NCBI RefSeq assembly: GCF_003258295.1
Contig: NZ_QKYN01000010.1
Location: forward strand, 1-47,103
DNA: 47,103 nucleotides
Direction of reading: 5' to 3'
Source of the DNA: Streptacidiphilus pinicola
Lineage (GTDB): Bacteria > Actinomycetota > Actinomycetes > Streptomycetales > Streptomycetaceae
Shown here: positions 39,556 through 47,103 of the stretch, one piece after another
Numbering within the stretch: position 1 is the stretch's first letter
How the letters are laid out: each line of letters opens with the position of its first letter
Notes under the pieces: model-generated
Seen by the model: the letters and a program-made list of their open reading frames with translations, nothing else
Told to the model about the DNA's origin: nothing
Database searches by the model: none
Made by a program: the position numbers and the translations under genes

Positions 39556-40896
39556 CTACAGCCCCACGTCGCGGCTGCGGACGTCGGCGAGCGACTCACG
39601 GCGCACCAGTAGCCGGGCCGTCCCGCCCGTCACCGCGACCACCGGCGGCCTGCCGACGAGGTTGTAGCCCGAGGCCATGGAGAGGTGGTAGGCGCCCGAG
39701 GCCGGCACGGCCAGCAGGTCGCCCGGCCGGATGTCCGCCGGGAGTTCGACCCCGGCGGCCAGCACGTCGCCCGCCTCGCAGTGACGGCCCACGACCTGCA
39801 CCGGCCGCAGCTCCGCGCTCGCGGCGCGACCGACCAGACGGGGCGCGTAACGCACCCCGTACAGTGCCGGGCGCGGGTTGTCGCTCATACCCCCGTCGAC
39901 GGCGACGAAGGTGTGCCGCCCGCTCTGCTTGACCGAGAGCACCCGGTACAGCGCGACGCCCGCCGGACCCGCGATCGCCCGGCCCGGCTCCAGCAGCAGC
40001 CGCGGCTCCGGCAGGCCCACGGTGGCGCAGGCGGACCGCAGTTCGGCCCGGACCCGGGCGGCCAGCGCCCGGACGTCCAGCGCGTCCTCGCCGGGGCGGT
40101 AGGCGATGGCGTGGCCGCCGCCGAGGTCCAGCTCGGGCAGCACGACGCCGTGGGCCTACCGGGTCCCGTGCATCAGCGCGACCAGGCGGCGCACGGCCTG
40201 CAGGTACGGCTTCGGGCTGTCGATCTGCGAGCCGAGGTGGCAGTGCAGGCCGACCAGCTCCAGCCGGGGCTGCTCCAGCACCCTGGCGATCGCGTGCTGG
40301 GCGGTGCCGTCGGTGCTGGAGAGGCCGAACTTCTGGTCCACGGTCCCGGTGCGCACGGCCGGGTGCGCACCGGCCGCGATGCCGGGAGCGATCCGCAGCA
40401 GGACGCGCTGGCGCGCGCCGTAGGGCACGAGCGCCGCGATGCGGGCGATCTCCGTGGCGTTGTCGATGACGATGCGACCGACGCCGAGGCGCAGCGCGGC
40501 CTCCAACTCGTCCGGGCTCTTGGCGTTTCCGTGCAGCACCAGGTGCTCGGCGGGGAACCCGGTGGTGACCGCGAGCTCCAACTCTCCGCGCGAGCAGACG
40601 TCCATGCCCAGTCCCTCCTCCTCGACCCAGTGGGCCATGGCCCGGCACAGGAACGCCTTGGCGGCGTAGTGGATCTCCGCCTCAGGGAACGCCTCGCGGT
40701 AGGCCCGGCACCGGGCCCGCACCTCGTCCTCGTCGACGAGGTAGGCGGGGGTGCCGAATCGCTCGGCGGCGTCGGCGAGCGAGACGCCGCCGACGGTCAG
40801 GTCCCCGTTCGCCAGCGCCCGCGTGGACGCGGGCCACACCGGGAGCCAGGGCGCCTCGGCGGCGCGGACGCGCGGGGGAATCAGGGTGGTGGTCAT
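39556..40896 (-). pseudogene. lysA: Diaminopimelate decarboxylase-like gene interrupted by one in-frame TAG
   Basis: A 447-codon PLP fold-type III decarboxylase interrupted only by TAG at codon 247 (40156-40158). The PLP lysine is Lys80 in HYAAKAF, DVCSRGELELA follows, and GLHCHLGSQIDS is intact before the stop. After the stop the same frame resumes with HGVVLPELDLGGGHAIAYRPGE, the PLP-phosphate loop, and VAVDGGMSDNPRPALY near the end. Everything fits DapDC/LysA, which converts meso-diaminopimelate to lysine, although some relatives use other substrates. Start 40896 has GGAGGAG seven bases upstream. It lies 44 bases after the SAV_915-like gene. It is either a recent nonsense mutation, a sequence error, or a readthrough site. 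Confidence 0.88.
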
Positions 40897-40940
40897 CGCG
40901 GTCTCCTCCTCGGCGGCCGGGCTGTTGAGCATCGGGCTGC

Positions 40941-41393
40941 TCAACGGCCCGAGCCGACGGCGACGCTGCGCGCGGACTCCGCGCCCCGACCCCGCGCCCG
41001 GGCAGCCCGTCGAGCGCGCCCGCCATCGGTGCCTCGCGGCGCCGCGACCGGCGCGGAGACCCGCACGGAGACCGGGGCCGTGGCAGATCCGGCCACCGCC
41101 GCCGCTGCGGGCGCGGCGGCGAGCTGCGGGTCCACCGTGATCCGGCCGACGCCGAGGGCGTCGGCCATGGCCCGGAGCGCGGGCTCCGCGAGCTCCACCG
41201 CGGTCTGCTCGGGCCCGAGCACGGCGGCCAGCTGTCGCCTGCTGCTGAACCCGACCGCCGTCCGCTCGCCCAGCGGGGAGCGGAAGAGGCGCAGCACCGC
41301 CCCGGCGGGGCCCGACCGGACCGGGACCAGCAACAGTCCGGTCGGCAGGTGATCCACGGGTTCGGAGTCGTCCCCAGCCAGGTGGACAGTCAT
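40941..41393 (-). CDS. SAV_915-like protein
   Basis: A 150-residue protein that resembles the small SAV_915 family of Streptomyces. Core segments are VLRLFRSPLGERTAVGFSSRRQLAAVLG and LAEPALRAMADALGVGRITVDPQ. The family is of unknown function. The last 50 residues are Ala/Arg-rich and low-complexity. GGAAGGA lies upstream of the ATG. It is the first gene of a unit with the interrupted decarboxylase 44 bases downstream, an arrangement that may reflect a shared role, now broken. Confidence 0.75.
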   Translation of the reverse strand: MTVHLAGDDSEPVDHLPTGLLLVPVRSGPAGAVLRLFRSPLGERTAVGFSSRRQLAAVLGPEQTAVELAEPALRAMADALGVGRITVDPQLAAAPAAAAVAGSATAPVSVRVSAPVAAPRGTDGGRARRAARARGRGAESARSVAVGSGR

Positions 41394-41578
41394 GGCGAGC
41401 TTCCTTCCGACGCGCGTGAGCGTGACCAGTCGTCAACCACCGGCCGTCACGACGGGGAACCGCCGCCCGACCGGTGCGCCTTCGACGCTAGACCGGTCGT
41501 TCCCGCTGCTCACGGGCCGAAGGCCGCTCCTGACGCGTTCCTGACGCCGCACGCCGGAATGTTGATGCCGGAGGGAGC

Positions 41579-42229
41579 TCAGCGCGTCTGGAGGGCGGCG
41601 ATGTGGGGCGGAAGGGCGATGCCGGCGGCCAGGTCGGGGGCCGGGACGGGGGCGCCGAAGACCGGGCGGAGCGGGACGTTGCCCGCCCACAGGCCCAGCT
41701 CGGCGTCCGGGCTGTCGCCGTCCTCCGGCGGACCCGCGGCGATCTTGACCGAGGCCTCGGTCAGGTCGAGCGCGAGCAGCGCGGTGGCGGCGAGCTCCTT
41801 GCGGTTCGGCTGCCGCGCGTAGTCCCACTGGCCGGGCGCGCACTGCTCGGTGAGCACCCGCAGGCCGTCCAGCTTCTCCTCGTCCTCCAGCAGACGCGGG
41901 GTGCCGTAGATCATCGCGCAGCGGTAGTTGATCCCGTGCTCGAACACCGACCGGGCCAGGCTCAGGCCGTCCACGTGTGTCACGGTCACGCACACCTCGG
42001 CGTCCGGGTCCTGCCGCAGGCTGCGGCTGGCGACGGAGCCGTGGAAGTAGAGGGTGTCGGCGGTGGCGCCGTAGCAGGTGGGCACGACCATCGGGACACC
42101 GTCGACGATCACGCCCAGATGGCAGACGAAACCGGCCGCCAGCACCGCGTCCAGATCCTCCTTGCGGGTGCTGCCGTTCTCCCGCATCCGCCGGTGCTGC
42201 GTTCGGTCCGTGACTGCGATTTCTGACAT
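41579..42229 (-). CDS. PNPOx-like flavin-binding protein (nitroimidazole-resistance type)
   Basis: A 216-residue protein of the pyridoxamine-5'-phosphate-oxidase-like split-barrel fold (PF12900 type). FVCHLGVIVDGVPMVVPTCYG is the first barrel strand pair, TLYFHGSVASRSLR binds the flavin phosphate, and CVTVTHVDGLSLARSVFEHGINYRCAMIYG follows as in the family. Such proteins bind FMN or F420 and may reduce small molecules. No signal peptide. GGAAGGG precedes the ATG. A 13-base dyad (42298-42310) lies 70 bases upstream of the start. Confidence 0.9.
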   Translation of the reverse strand: MSEIAVTDRTQHRRMRENGSTRKEDLDAVLAAGFVCHLGVIVDGVPMVVPTCYGATADTLYFHGSVASRSLRQDPDAEVCVTVTHVDGLSLARSVFEHGINYRCAMIYGTPRLLEDEEKLDGLRVLTEQCAPGQWDYARQPNRKELAATALLALDLTEASVKIAAGPPEDGDSPDAELGLWAGNVPLRPVFGAPVPAPDLAAGIALPPHIAALQTR

Positions 42230-42297
42230 TGCCGACCCTTCCGGACAACCGTTTCCGTCTCGCCAGAGCGAAACACGCGCTGATTTCGTAGCTCCCT

Positions 42298-42310
42298 GAC
42301 TACGGTAGTC
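42298..42310. promoter_or_regulatory. Dyad symmetric element upstream of the flavoprotein gene
   Basis: GACTAC-G-GTAGTC is a perfect 6-bp inverted repeat with a one-base spacer, 69 bases from the ATG at 42229. It may be an operator. The arms are short. Confidence 0.4.
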
Positions 42311-42395
42311 GAGTCCGGTGAGCCGAATCAACGGCCGAAGGTCCGCACCTCCCGCGCCGCGTCGGCACCGGCCCGCTCCCGGCGGCTCGCGGTGG

Positions 42396-42923
42396 TTACC
42401 GCGGGTCGGTGACGAGCAGGCCGAAGACCAGGTCGTCGGTCCACTCCCCCTTCAGCCAGGTGGCCTGCCGGGGGCGGCCCTCGAGGACGAAGCCGACGCG
42501 TTCCAGGAGGGCGGCCGAGCGGAGGTTGCGGGCGTCGCACTCCGCGGAGACGCGGTGCAGGCCGCGGGTGTCGAAGAGGTCGGCGAGGACGGCCCGCAGC
42601 GCCTCGGTGGCGTAGCCGTGGCCCTGCGCGTCCCTGGCCAGGGTGAAGCCGAGCTCGGCCTGGCGCAGGTTCTCGTGCAGGCGGACGCCGATGTCGCCGA
42701 TCAGCCGCCGCTCCGCGGTGAGCTCGATCGCGTAGGGGAACAGGCCGGGCTCGGCCGGCGAGGCGGCGGCGAAGTCACGCACCCAGGCTCGGGCGGTCTC
42801 CGCCGAGACCGGCGCCGTCCAGCTCTTGAAGTGGGCGACCTCGGGATCGGAGCGGTAGGCGGCGAGGGCCGGCGCGTCCTCCGCGCGGAACCGGCGCAAG
42901 GTGAGCCGCGGTGTGTCCAGCAT
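42396..42923 (-). CDS. GNAT-family N-acetyltransferase (RimJ/RimL type)
   Basis: A 175-residue GNAT protein. TPRLTLRRFRAEDAPALAAYRSDPEVAHF begins it, the standard RimJ/RimL opening. The acetyl-CoA loop is QGHGYATEALRAVLADLFDTRGL, with the preceding AELGFTLARD strand. The end has NLRSAALLERVGFVLEGRPRQATWLKGEWTDDLVFGLL. RimJ/L-type enzymes acetylate ribosomal protein N-termini or small molecules; the substrate here cannot be told. It stands alone between the flavoprotein and the acyl-CoA dehydrogenase genes, all on the minus strand. The start at 42923 matches the family N-terminus. Confidence 0.93.
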   Translation of the reverse strand: MLDTPRLTLRRFRAEDAPALAAYRSDPEVAHFKSWTAPVSAETARAWVRDFAAASPAEPGLFPYAIELTAERRLIGDIGVRLHENLRQAELGFTLARDAQGHGYATEALRAVLADLFDTRGLHRVSAECDARNLRSAALLERVGFVLEGRPRQATWLKGEWTDDLVFGLLVTDPR

Positions 42924-42989
42924 CGACGCCTCCTCGGTGATCCGCGCGCCACGCTACGCGATCTCCGGAGCCGCCGTCGGCCTCGCGCC

Positions 42990-44129
42990 TCAGGCGTGGA
43001 AGCCGAGGCGGCGGGCGGCGAGGCCGGTGAGGATCTCGTCGGTGCCGCCGCCGATGCCGAGGATCCGGACGTCGCGGTAGTGCCGCTCGATCTCCGACTC
43101 GCGCATGTAGCCCATGCCGCCGTGGAGTTGGAGCGACTCATGGACCACCCACTCGGCCGTCTCCACCGCACTGTTCTTGGCGAAGCAGGCCTCGGTGACG
43201 ACGTCCTCGCCCGCGATGTGCCGGGCGGCGACGTGGTGGGTGTAGACGCGGGCGAGGTCGATCCGGCGGGCCATCTCGGTCAGTGTGTGCTGCACGAGCT
43301 GACGCGAGATCAGCGGGCGGCCGAAGGTGTGGCGTTGACGGGTCCAGTCGACCGCGAGGTCGAGCGCGCGCTGCGCGGTCGCGTAGGCCTGCGCGGCCAG
43401 TGCGAGGCGCTCGGTGACGAACTGGGTGGCGATCTGCACGAACCCGCTGTTCTCCGGCCCGACCAGGTTGGCCGCGGGCACCCGCGCGTCGACGAAGGAG
43501 AGCTCGGCGGTGTCGGAGCAGTGCCAGCCCAGCTTCTCCAGCCGCCGCTCGACGGTGAAGCCGGGCGTGCCGCGCTCGACGACCAGCAGCGAGATGCCAT
43601 GGGCGCCCGGACCGCCGGTGCGCACGGCCGTGGTGACGAAGTCGGCGCGGCAGCCGGAGGTGATGAAGGTCTTGGCGCCGTTGACGACATAGTGGTCGCC
43701 CTCGCGCCGCGCGGTGGTGCGGATCGCGGCCACGTCCGACCCGGCGTCGGGTTCGGTGACGCCGAGCGCGCCGATCAGCTCGCCCGCGACCACCGGGCGC
43801 ACGAAGCGCTCGAGTTGGTCCGGGTCGCCGGCAGCGACCAGGTGCGGGAGGGCGATCCCGCCCGTCAGCAGCGAGGCGACCAGGCCGCCGGAGCCGCCCG
43901 CCTGCAGGATCTCCTCGGCGACGGCGAGGGCGTCCAGCAGGTCCCCTCCCCCGCCGCCGACCTCGACCGGCAGGGCGACCCCGAGCAGACCCAACGCGGC
44001 CGCGGAGCGGTGCAGTTCGCGCGGCAGCTCGCCGGCCCGCTCCCAGCCGTCGAGGTGCGGCAGCACCTGTGCCTTCACGAAGCTCCGGACGGTCTCGCGC
44101 AGTTGGCGGCGCTCCGGCGTCTCGGTCAC
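42990..44129 (-). CDS. Acyl-CoA dehydrogenase
   Basis: A 379-residue flavoenzyme. The core reads IGALGVTEPDAGSDVAAIRTTA, NGAKTFITSGCRADFVTTAV and QLHGGMGYMRESEIERHYRDVRILGIGGGTDEI. In short- and medium-chain enzymes the catalytic Glu stands before GTSEI; here that site is Gly (IGGGTDEI), as in long-chain and isovaleryl types where the base comes from another position. The GTG start overlaps the stop of the upstream gene by four bases (GTGA, 44126-44129), so the two are translationally coupled. It should oxidise an acyl-CoA with FAD; the chain specificity is unknown. Confidence 0.93.
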   Translation of the reverse strand: MTETPERRQLRETVRSFVKAQVLPHLDGWERAGELPRELHRSAAALGLLGVALPVEVGGGGGDLLDALAVAEEILQAGGSGGLVASLLTGGIALPHLVAAGDPDQLERFVRPVVAGELIGALGVTEPDAGSDVAAIRTTARREGDHYVVNGAKTFITSGCRADFVTTAVRTGGPGAHGISLLVVERGTPGFTVERRLEKLGWHCSDTAELSFVDARVPAANLVGPENSGFVQIATQFVTERLALAAQAYATAQRALDLAVDWTRQRHTFGRPLISRQLVQHTLTEMARRIDLARVYTHHVAARHIAGEDVVTEACFAKNSAVETAEWVVHESLQLHGGMGYMRESEIERHYRDVRILGIGGGTDEILTGLAARRLGFHA

Positions 44130-44932
44130 GCGGTCTCTTCCGTCCGGTTCCGGTCCTCGCGCCCGCGTCCCTTGCCGGGAGGCCCGGCGAAGGCCTGCGC
44201 GATCCGCAGCCAGGCGGCGGCGTCCGGGCCGACCGCGAGCAGTTCGCTGTCGCGGTAGTCCCGCCGCTGGGTCACGACGAGGCAGAAGTCGAGCAGGTCC
44301 CCGCTCACCCGCTGCTCGGCGTCCTCGGGCCCGGCCGTCCACAGCTCGCCGCCGGGCGCCCGCAGTTCGACGCGGAACTCCGTCGCGGGCGGCGTGAGTC
44401 CGTGCACGCCGAAGGCGAAGTCGCGGGTGCGCACCCCTAGTCGGACGATGTGCCGCAGCCGCGCGCTGGGCACGGGCGGCAGACCGAGGGCCTCGCGCAC
44501 GTCGAGGCCGTGGGCCCAGGTCTCCATCAGCCGCGCCGTGGCCATGGACGCGACGCTCATCGGCGGCCCGTACCAGGGGAACCGCGCGTCCGGCGCGGCC
44601 GCGGCCAGTTCGGCGGCGAGGGTGGCCCGACCGGCGCGCCACTGGTCCAGCAGGTCGGCCACGGGCCGCCGGGCCCATGCGTGCGCGGCGGCGTCGACGT
44701 ACTCCTCGCCGCCGGCGAGGGCGCGCCGCAGTTCCTCGCCGAAGGCCTCCGGGGTGCGGACGGCGATCAGCGCCTTCTCATCCGTCCAGGCCAGATGCGC
44801 GATCTGGTGGGCCACCGTCCAGCCGACGGCGGGGGTCGCGCGGGCCCAGTCGAGCCCGTCCCGGGCCACCAGGTCGTCGAGCGCTTGCGATTCGGCGTGC
44901 AGGTCTGCGAGGACCGGTGCGGCGTCGGCCAT
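44126..44932 (-). CDS. TIGR03084-type (DinB-like) metal-binding protein
   Basis: A 268-residue protein of the actinobacterial TIGR03084/maleylpyruvate-isomerase-like group. TPAVGWTVAHQIAHLAWTDEKALIAV has the His residues of the DinB-type metal site, and METWAHGLDVREALG has the third. FAFGVHGLTPPATEFRVEL marks the C-terminal SCP2-like half. Some relatives use mycothiol. AAGGGAG precedes the ATG. The gene is translationally coupled to the acyl-CoA dehydrogenase downstream, which suggests joint action on a CoA or thiol intermediate. The precise reaction is unknown. Confidence 0.85.
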   Translation of the reverse strand: MADAAPVLADLHAESQALDDLVARDGLDWARATPAVGWTVAHQIAHLAWTDEKALIAVRTPEAFGEELRRALAGGEEYVDAAAHAWARRPVADLLDQWRAGRATLAAELAAAAPDARFPWYGPPMSVASMATARLMETWAHGLDVREALGLPPVPSARLRHIVRLGVRTRDFAFGVHGLTPPATEFRVELRAPGGELWTAGPEDAEQRVSGDLLDFCLVVTQRRDYRDSELLAVGPDAAAWLRIAQAFAGPPGKGRGREDRNRTEETA

Positions 44933-44978
44933 GGCGCGGTCTCCCTTCGGCGTCCCGAGCGACGATGGCACTCGCCCG

Positions 44979-45009
44979 AGAAAAAATCAATGGCGCTTGA
45001 TTCTTTTCT
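44979..45009. repeat. AT-rich imperfect inverted repeat
   Basis: AGAAAAAATCAA (44979-44990) and TTGATTCTTTTCT (44997-45009) are near-complementary with one extra base and a 6-base loop. It is strikingly AT-rich for this DNA. It lies between two minus-strand genes, 47 bases upstream of the TIGR03084-type start and 75 bases past the synthetase stop. It may be an operator for the downstream unit or a weak terminator of the upstream one. Confidence 0.6.
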
Positions 45010-45084
45010 GGGACCGGGACCGGGAGGGGCGCCCGTTCGCTACGCCCGGCTGACGGCCGACGCTGACCGCTGGAGCCGTGCCCG

Positions 45085-46644
45085 CTACGGCTGCTGCTCG
45101 ACGAAGCGCTCCCGCAGCACCCGCTTGAGGATCTTGCCCGTGGGATTGCGCGGCAGTTCGTCCAGGAAGAGCACGATCCGCGGCTTCTTGTACGACGCGA
45201 TCCGCTCGCGGGCGAAGGCGATCAGCTCCGCCGAGCTCACCTCGCCCGCGTCCGGGCGCAGCACGACCGCGGCGGTGACCGCCTCGCCCCAGCGCTCGTC
45301 GGGCGTACCGAAGACCGCGACGTCCAGCACGGCCGGGTGCTCGGAGAGGGCCGCCTCCACCTCGACCGGGTAGACGTTCTCACCACCGGTGATCACCATG
45401 TCCTTGATCCGGTCGGTGATGAAGAGATAGCCGTCCGCGTCGAGGTAGCCGGCGTCGCCGGTGCGCAGCCAGCCGTCCTCGGTGAACAGCCGGGCGCTCT
45501 CCTCCGGGCGGTGCCAGTAGCCGGGGGTGACGTAGTGCGAACGGGTGCAGATCTCGCCCACGGCGCCGCTCGGCAGCGGCTCGCCGGAGACCGGGTCGAC
45601 GACGCGGACCTCGACGTCGGGGCGGGTGTTCCCGGCGGAACGCAGCAGGTGGGCGCGGGGGCCGTCCGGGTCGTGGTCCTGCGGGAGCAGCCGGGTGGCG
45701 GCGCCCGCGGTCTCGGTCTGGCCGTAGATCTGCAGGAAGCCGCAGCCGAACACGTCCATGGAGCGGCGCAGCAGCGCGGGGGTGATCGGTGAGGCGCCGT
45801 AGGCGATCAGACGCAGCGCGGAGAAGTCGCGTGCGGTGATGTCCGGCAGCGCGGTGAGCATGTGCAGCACGGCCGGGACGAAGAAGGTGTGCGTGATCCG
45901 CCGCTCCTCCATGATCTCCACGACGCGCTGCGGGACCAGGTCCGGGACGGTGACGGTGTGCGCGCCGACGACCAGCGCCTGCACCAGCCAGCCGGCGCCA
46001 GCGATGTGGAAGAACGGCATCGCGTTCATGCTCACCGAGTCGGCGTCCCAGCCCACTTCGCCGAGGATGTGCGGGCCGCCGTCGAGGTTGCCGAGCGTGG
46101 TCAGCACGCCTTTGGGCTGCCCCGTGGTGCCGGAGGTGTAGAGCTGGAGGCAGACGGTGTCGGCCTCGCCCGGCCCGCCGCGGCCGGGGTCCCGGTCGGG
46201 CGCGGACCCGAGCCAGAGCTCGTGGGCGAGCTCGTCCGGCCCGGGCGCGCTGGGCCCGTCCACGATCAGTGGGGCCTTGGGCAGCACCGCGCGGATCGCC
46301 CGCGCGCCGGGCAGGAACTCCTCCTGGGTGAGCACGGCGGCGAACTCGGCGTCCCGCCCGACGGCGGCCAACTCAGGCTCCGCCAACCGCCAGTTGACCG
46401 GCGTCAGCACCAATCCCGCCTTCGCGCAGGCCAGCAGCGCCTCCGCCGTGAGCAGCCCCGGCCGGGCCAGACACCCGACCCGCGCACCCGGCGGCAGCCC
46501 CTCCGCCAACAGCGCCTGCGCGAGCCGGTTGCTGCGCGCGTCCAGCTCCCCGTAGCTGACGGTCCGTCCGCCCTCCGTGACGGCAGGCGCGTCGGGGCGG
46601 TGGACGGCATGGTCGCGGACGGCGTCGGGCAGGAACGGGCCCAT
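45085..46644 (-). CDS. Acyl-CoA synthetase (AMP-binding, class I adenylating)
   Basis: A 519-residue ligase of the ANL superfamily, normal length for this group. The P-loop is LYTSGTTGQPKGV, A5 is YGQTETAG, and GWLRTGDAGYLDADGYLFITDRIKDMVITGGENVYPVEVE forms the hinge. The catalytic Lys is in NPTGKILKR near the C-terminus. It activates a carboxylic acid to acyl-CoA with ATP. The ATG at 46644 fits the family N-terminus (DAVRDHAVHRPDAPAV). With the acyl-CoA dehydrogenase and TIGR03084-type genes 152 bases downstream on the same strand it forms a likely fatty- or aromatic-acid degradation set. The substrate is unknown. Confidence 0.92.
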   Translation of the reverse strand: MGPFLPDAVRDHAVHRPDAPAVTEGGRTVSYGELDARSNRLAQALLAEGLPPGARVGCLARPGLLTAEALLACAKAGLVLTPVNWRLAEPELAAVGRDAEFAAVLTQEEFLPGARAIRAVLPKAPLIVDGPSAPGPDELAHELWLGSAPDRDPGRGGPGEADTVCLQLYTSGTTGQPKGVLTTLGNLDGGPHILGEVGWDADSVSMNAMPFFHIAGAGWLVQALVVGAHTVTVPDLVPQRVVEIMEERRITHTFFVPAVLHMLTALPDITARDFSALRLIAYGASPITPALLRRSMDVFGCGFLQIYGQTETAGAATRLLPQDHDPDGPRAHLLRSAGNTRPDVEVRVVDPVSGEPLPSGAVGEICTRSHYVTPGYWHRPEESARLFTEDGWLRTGDAGYLDADGYLFITDRIKDMVITGGENVYPVEVEAALSEHPAVLDVAVFGTPDERWGEAVTAAVVLRPDAGEVSSAELIAFARERIASYKKPRIVLFLDELPRNPTGKILKRVLRERFVEQQP

Positions 46645-46851
46645 GCGGGTCCCCCATCGTGGTCGGCGGGGCACTGCGGAGAGTAGGAGCGTCGCACGCC
46701 CGACGCCCGCCGCGGAACCCCGCCGGGACCGCTCAGTCCGCGGCGGGCTCCGCCTGGTCACCGTGGGGAACCGGGCAGCCGGTGGGGAACGTCCGGACCC
46801 GGGCGTCGAGCGGGCGTCGTGGCGGCTGAGCCGCCGGGTCATCGGCGATGA

Positions 46852-46869
46852 TGGACGGGCACCCGTCCA
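46852..46869. promoter_or_regulatory. Short hairpin/dyad before the dienelactone-hydrolase gene
   Basis: TGGACGGG (46852-46859) and CCCGTCCA (46862-46869) are perfect inverted repeats with a 2-base spacer, 21 bases before the start of the next gene. It could be an operator or leader hairpin; the meaning is uncertain. Confidence 0.35.
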
Positions 46870-46889
46870 GCCTGCGAAGGAATCCGTCC

Positions 46890-47103
46890 GTGGCCCAGAT
46901 CGTCCTCTTCCACTCCACCTACGGCCTGCGCCCGGCCGTCCACGCCGCGGCGGAGCGCCTGCGCGCGGCGGGGCACACCGTGCACACCCCGGACCTGTTC
47001 GACGGCCGGACGTTCGACGACGTGGAGACGGGCCAGGCCTACCGCGACGAGATCACCCACGACGAGCTGCTGCGCCGCGCGGTGACGGCGGTCGCGCCGC
47101 TGC
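46890..47103 (+). CDS. Dienelactone-hydrolase-family protein, 5' part (3' end outside window)
   Basis: The frame is open from GTG at 46890 to the window edge (71 codons). GAAGGAA lies before the start with suitable spacing. The visible N-terminus IVLFHSTYGLRPAVHAAAERLRAAGHTV, then TPDLFDGRTFDDVETGQAYRDEI, matches dienelactone-hydrolase-type alpha/beta hydrolases. The nucleophilic Cys or Ser is beyond the window. It is divergent from the acyl-CoA synthetase gene across 245 bases. Confidence 0.85.
   Translation, partial: MAQIVLFHSTYGLRPAVHAAAERLRAAGHTVHTPDLFDGRTFDDVETGQAYRDEITHDELLRRAVTAVAPL

Noticed and set aside
40156-40158. TAG as a pyrrolysine or other recoding site
   Set aside because: No supporting tRNA or recoding element is seen in the window, and the organism type is not known for pyrrolysine. 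A nonsense change or sequence error is simpler.

Overview
The window is high-GC actinobacterial DNA, most likely from a member of the Streptomycetaceae. The signs are strong third-position GC, many GTG starts, 4-nt GTGA stop/start overlaps, an initiator tRNA with a C1:U72 mismatch, an actinobacterial IHF-like protein, a SAV_915-type protein and many secreted enzymes. No CRISPR array, rRNA, insertion sequence or prophage was seen. Most of it looks like an accessory-rich chromosomal arm of many small independent transcription units, not one large pathway.

Layout. 1-2181: the 3' end of a secreted lysozyme-like transglycosylase gene with a strong terminator, then a CsoR-type metal sensor with two matching operators and a YraQ-type permease with a Met/His-rich loop and tail. 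2169-6692: a convergent MMPL transporter and a large Ala/Glu-repeat protein whose ends resemble the C-terminal part of big DUF4011/DUF3320 helicase-like proteins. 6710-13596: a small molybdopterin-binding protein, a membrane protein with two DUF1003 and two RyR-like units, a small unknown protein, a remnant of an Ig-like domain, a helical-backbone metal receptor, a GH5-type secreted glycosidase, and a coupled pair of P-loop kinase and IHF-like protein. 13676-16196: a MarR regulator, a ClC chloride channel with CBS domains, and initiator tRNA-Met.

16297-21351: two paralogous secreted proteins with a conserved HExxE motif and Ig-like domains, then a PadR regulator facing a perfect operator and a decayed hydrolase gene. 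21411-25182: a HIT protein, a beta-glucosidase/sugar-transporter pair and a DUF421 membrane protein. 25201-31811: a secreted phosphoesterase, a BBE-type FAD oxidoreductase, a MarR/efflux pair, and a GlxA-type regulator divergent from a 55-residue membrane protein. 32064-36474: an ABC exporter, a long-form GAPDH, a stretch of decayed genes, and a small secreted protein. 36547-42923: a penicillin-acylase-family enzyme, a diaminopimelate-decarboxylase gene broken by one in-frame TAG, a SAV_915-type protein, a PNPOx-like flavoprotein and an acetyltransferase. 42990-47103: an acyl-CoA dehydrogenase coupled to a TIGR03084-type protein, an acyl-CoA synthetase, and the start of a dienelactone-hydrolase gene.

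How the genes work together: clear functional units are the metal-sensor/permease pair (543-2181), cellobiose-type sugar uptake and hydrolysis (21912-24561), MarR-controlled efflux (28488-30588), and acyl-CoA metabolism (42990-46644). The observations most worth following are the amber codon in the decarboxylase gene, the DUF1003/RyR fusion, the paired secreted HExxE proteins with the detached Ig-like fragment, the repeat-expanded helicase-tail protein, and several perfect palindromes beside regulators. All family names come from reading the translations and recalling the families; no database search was run.
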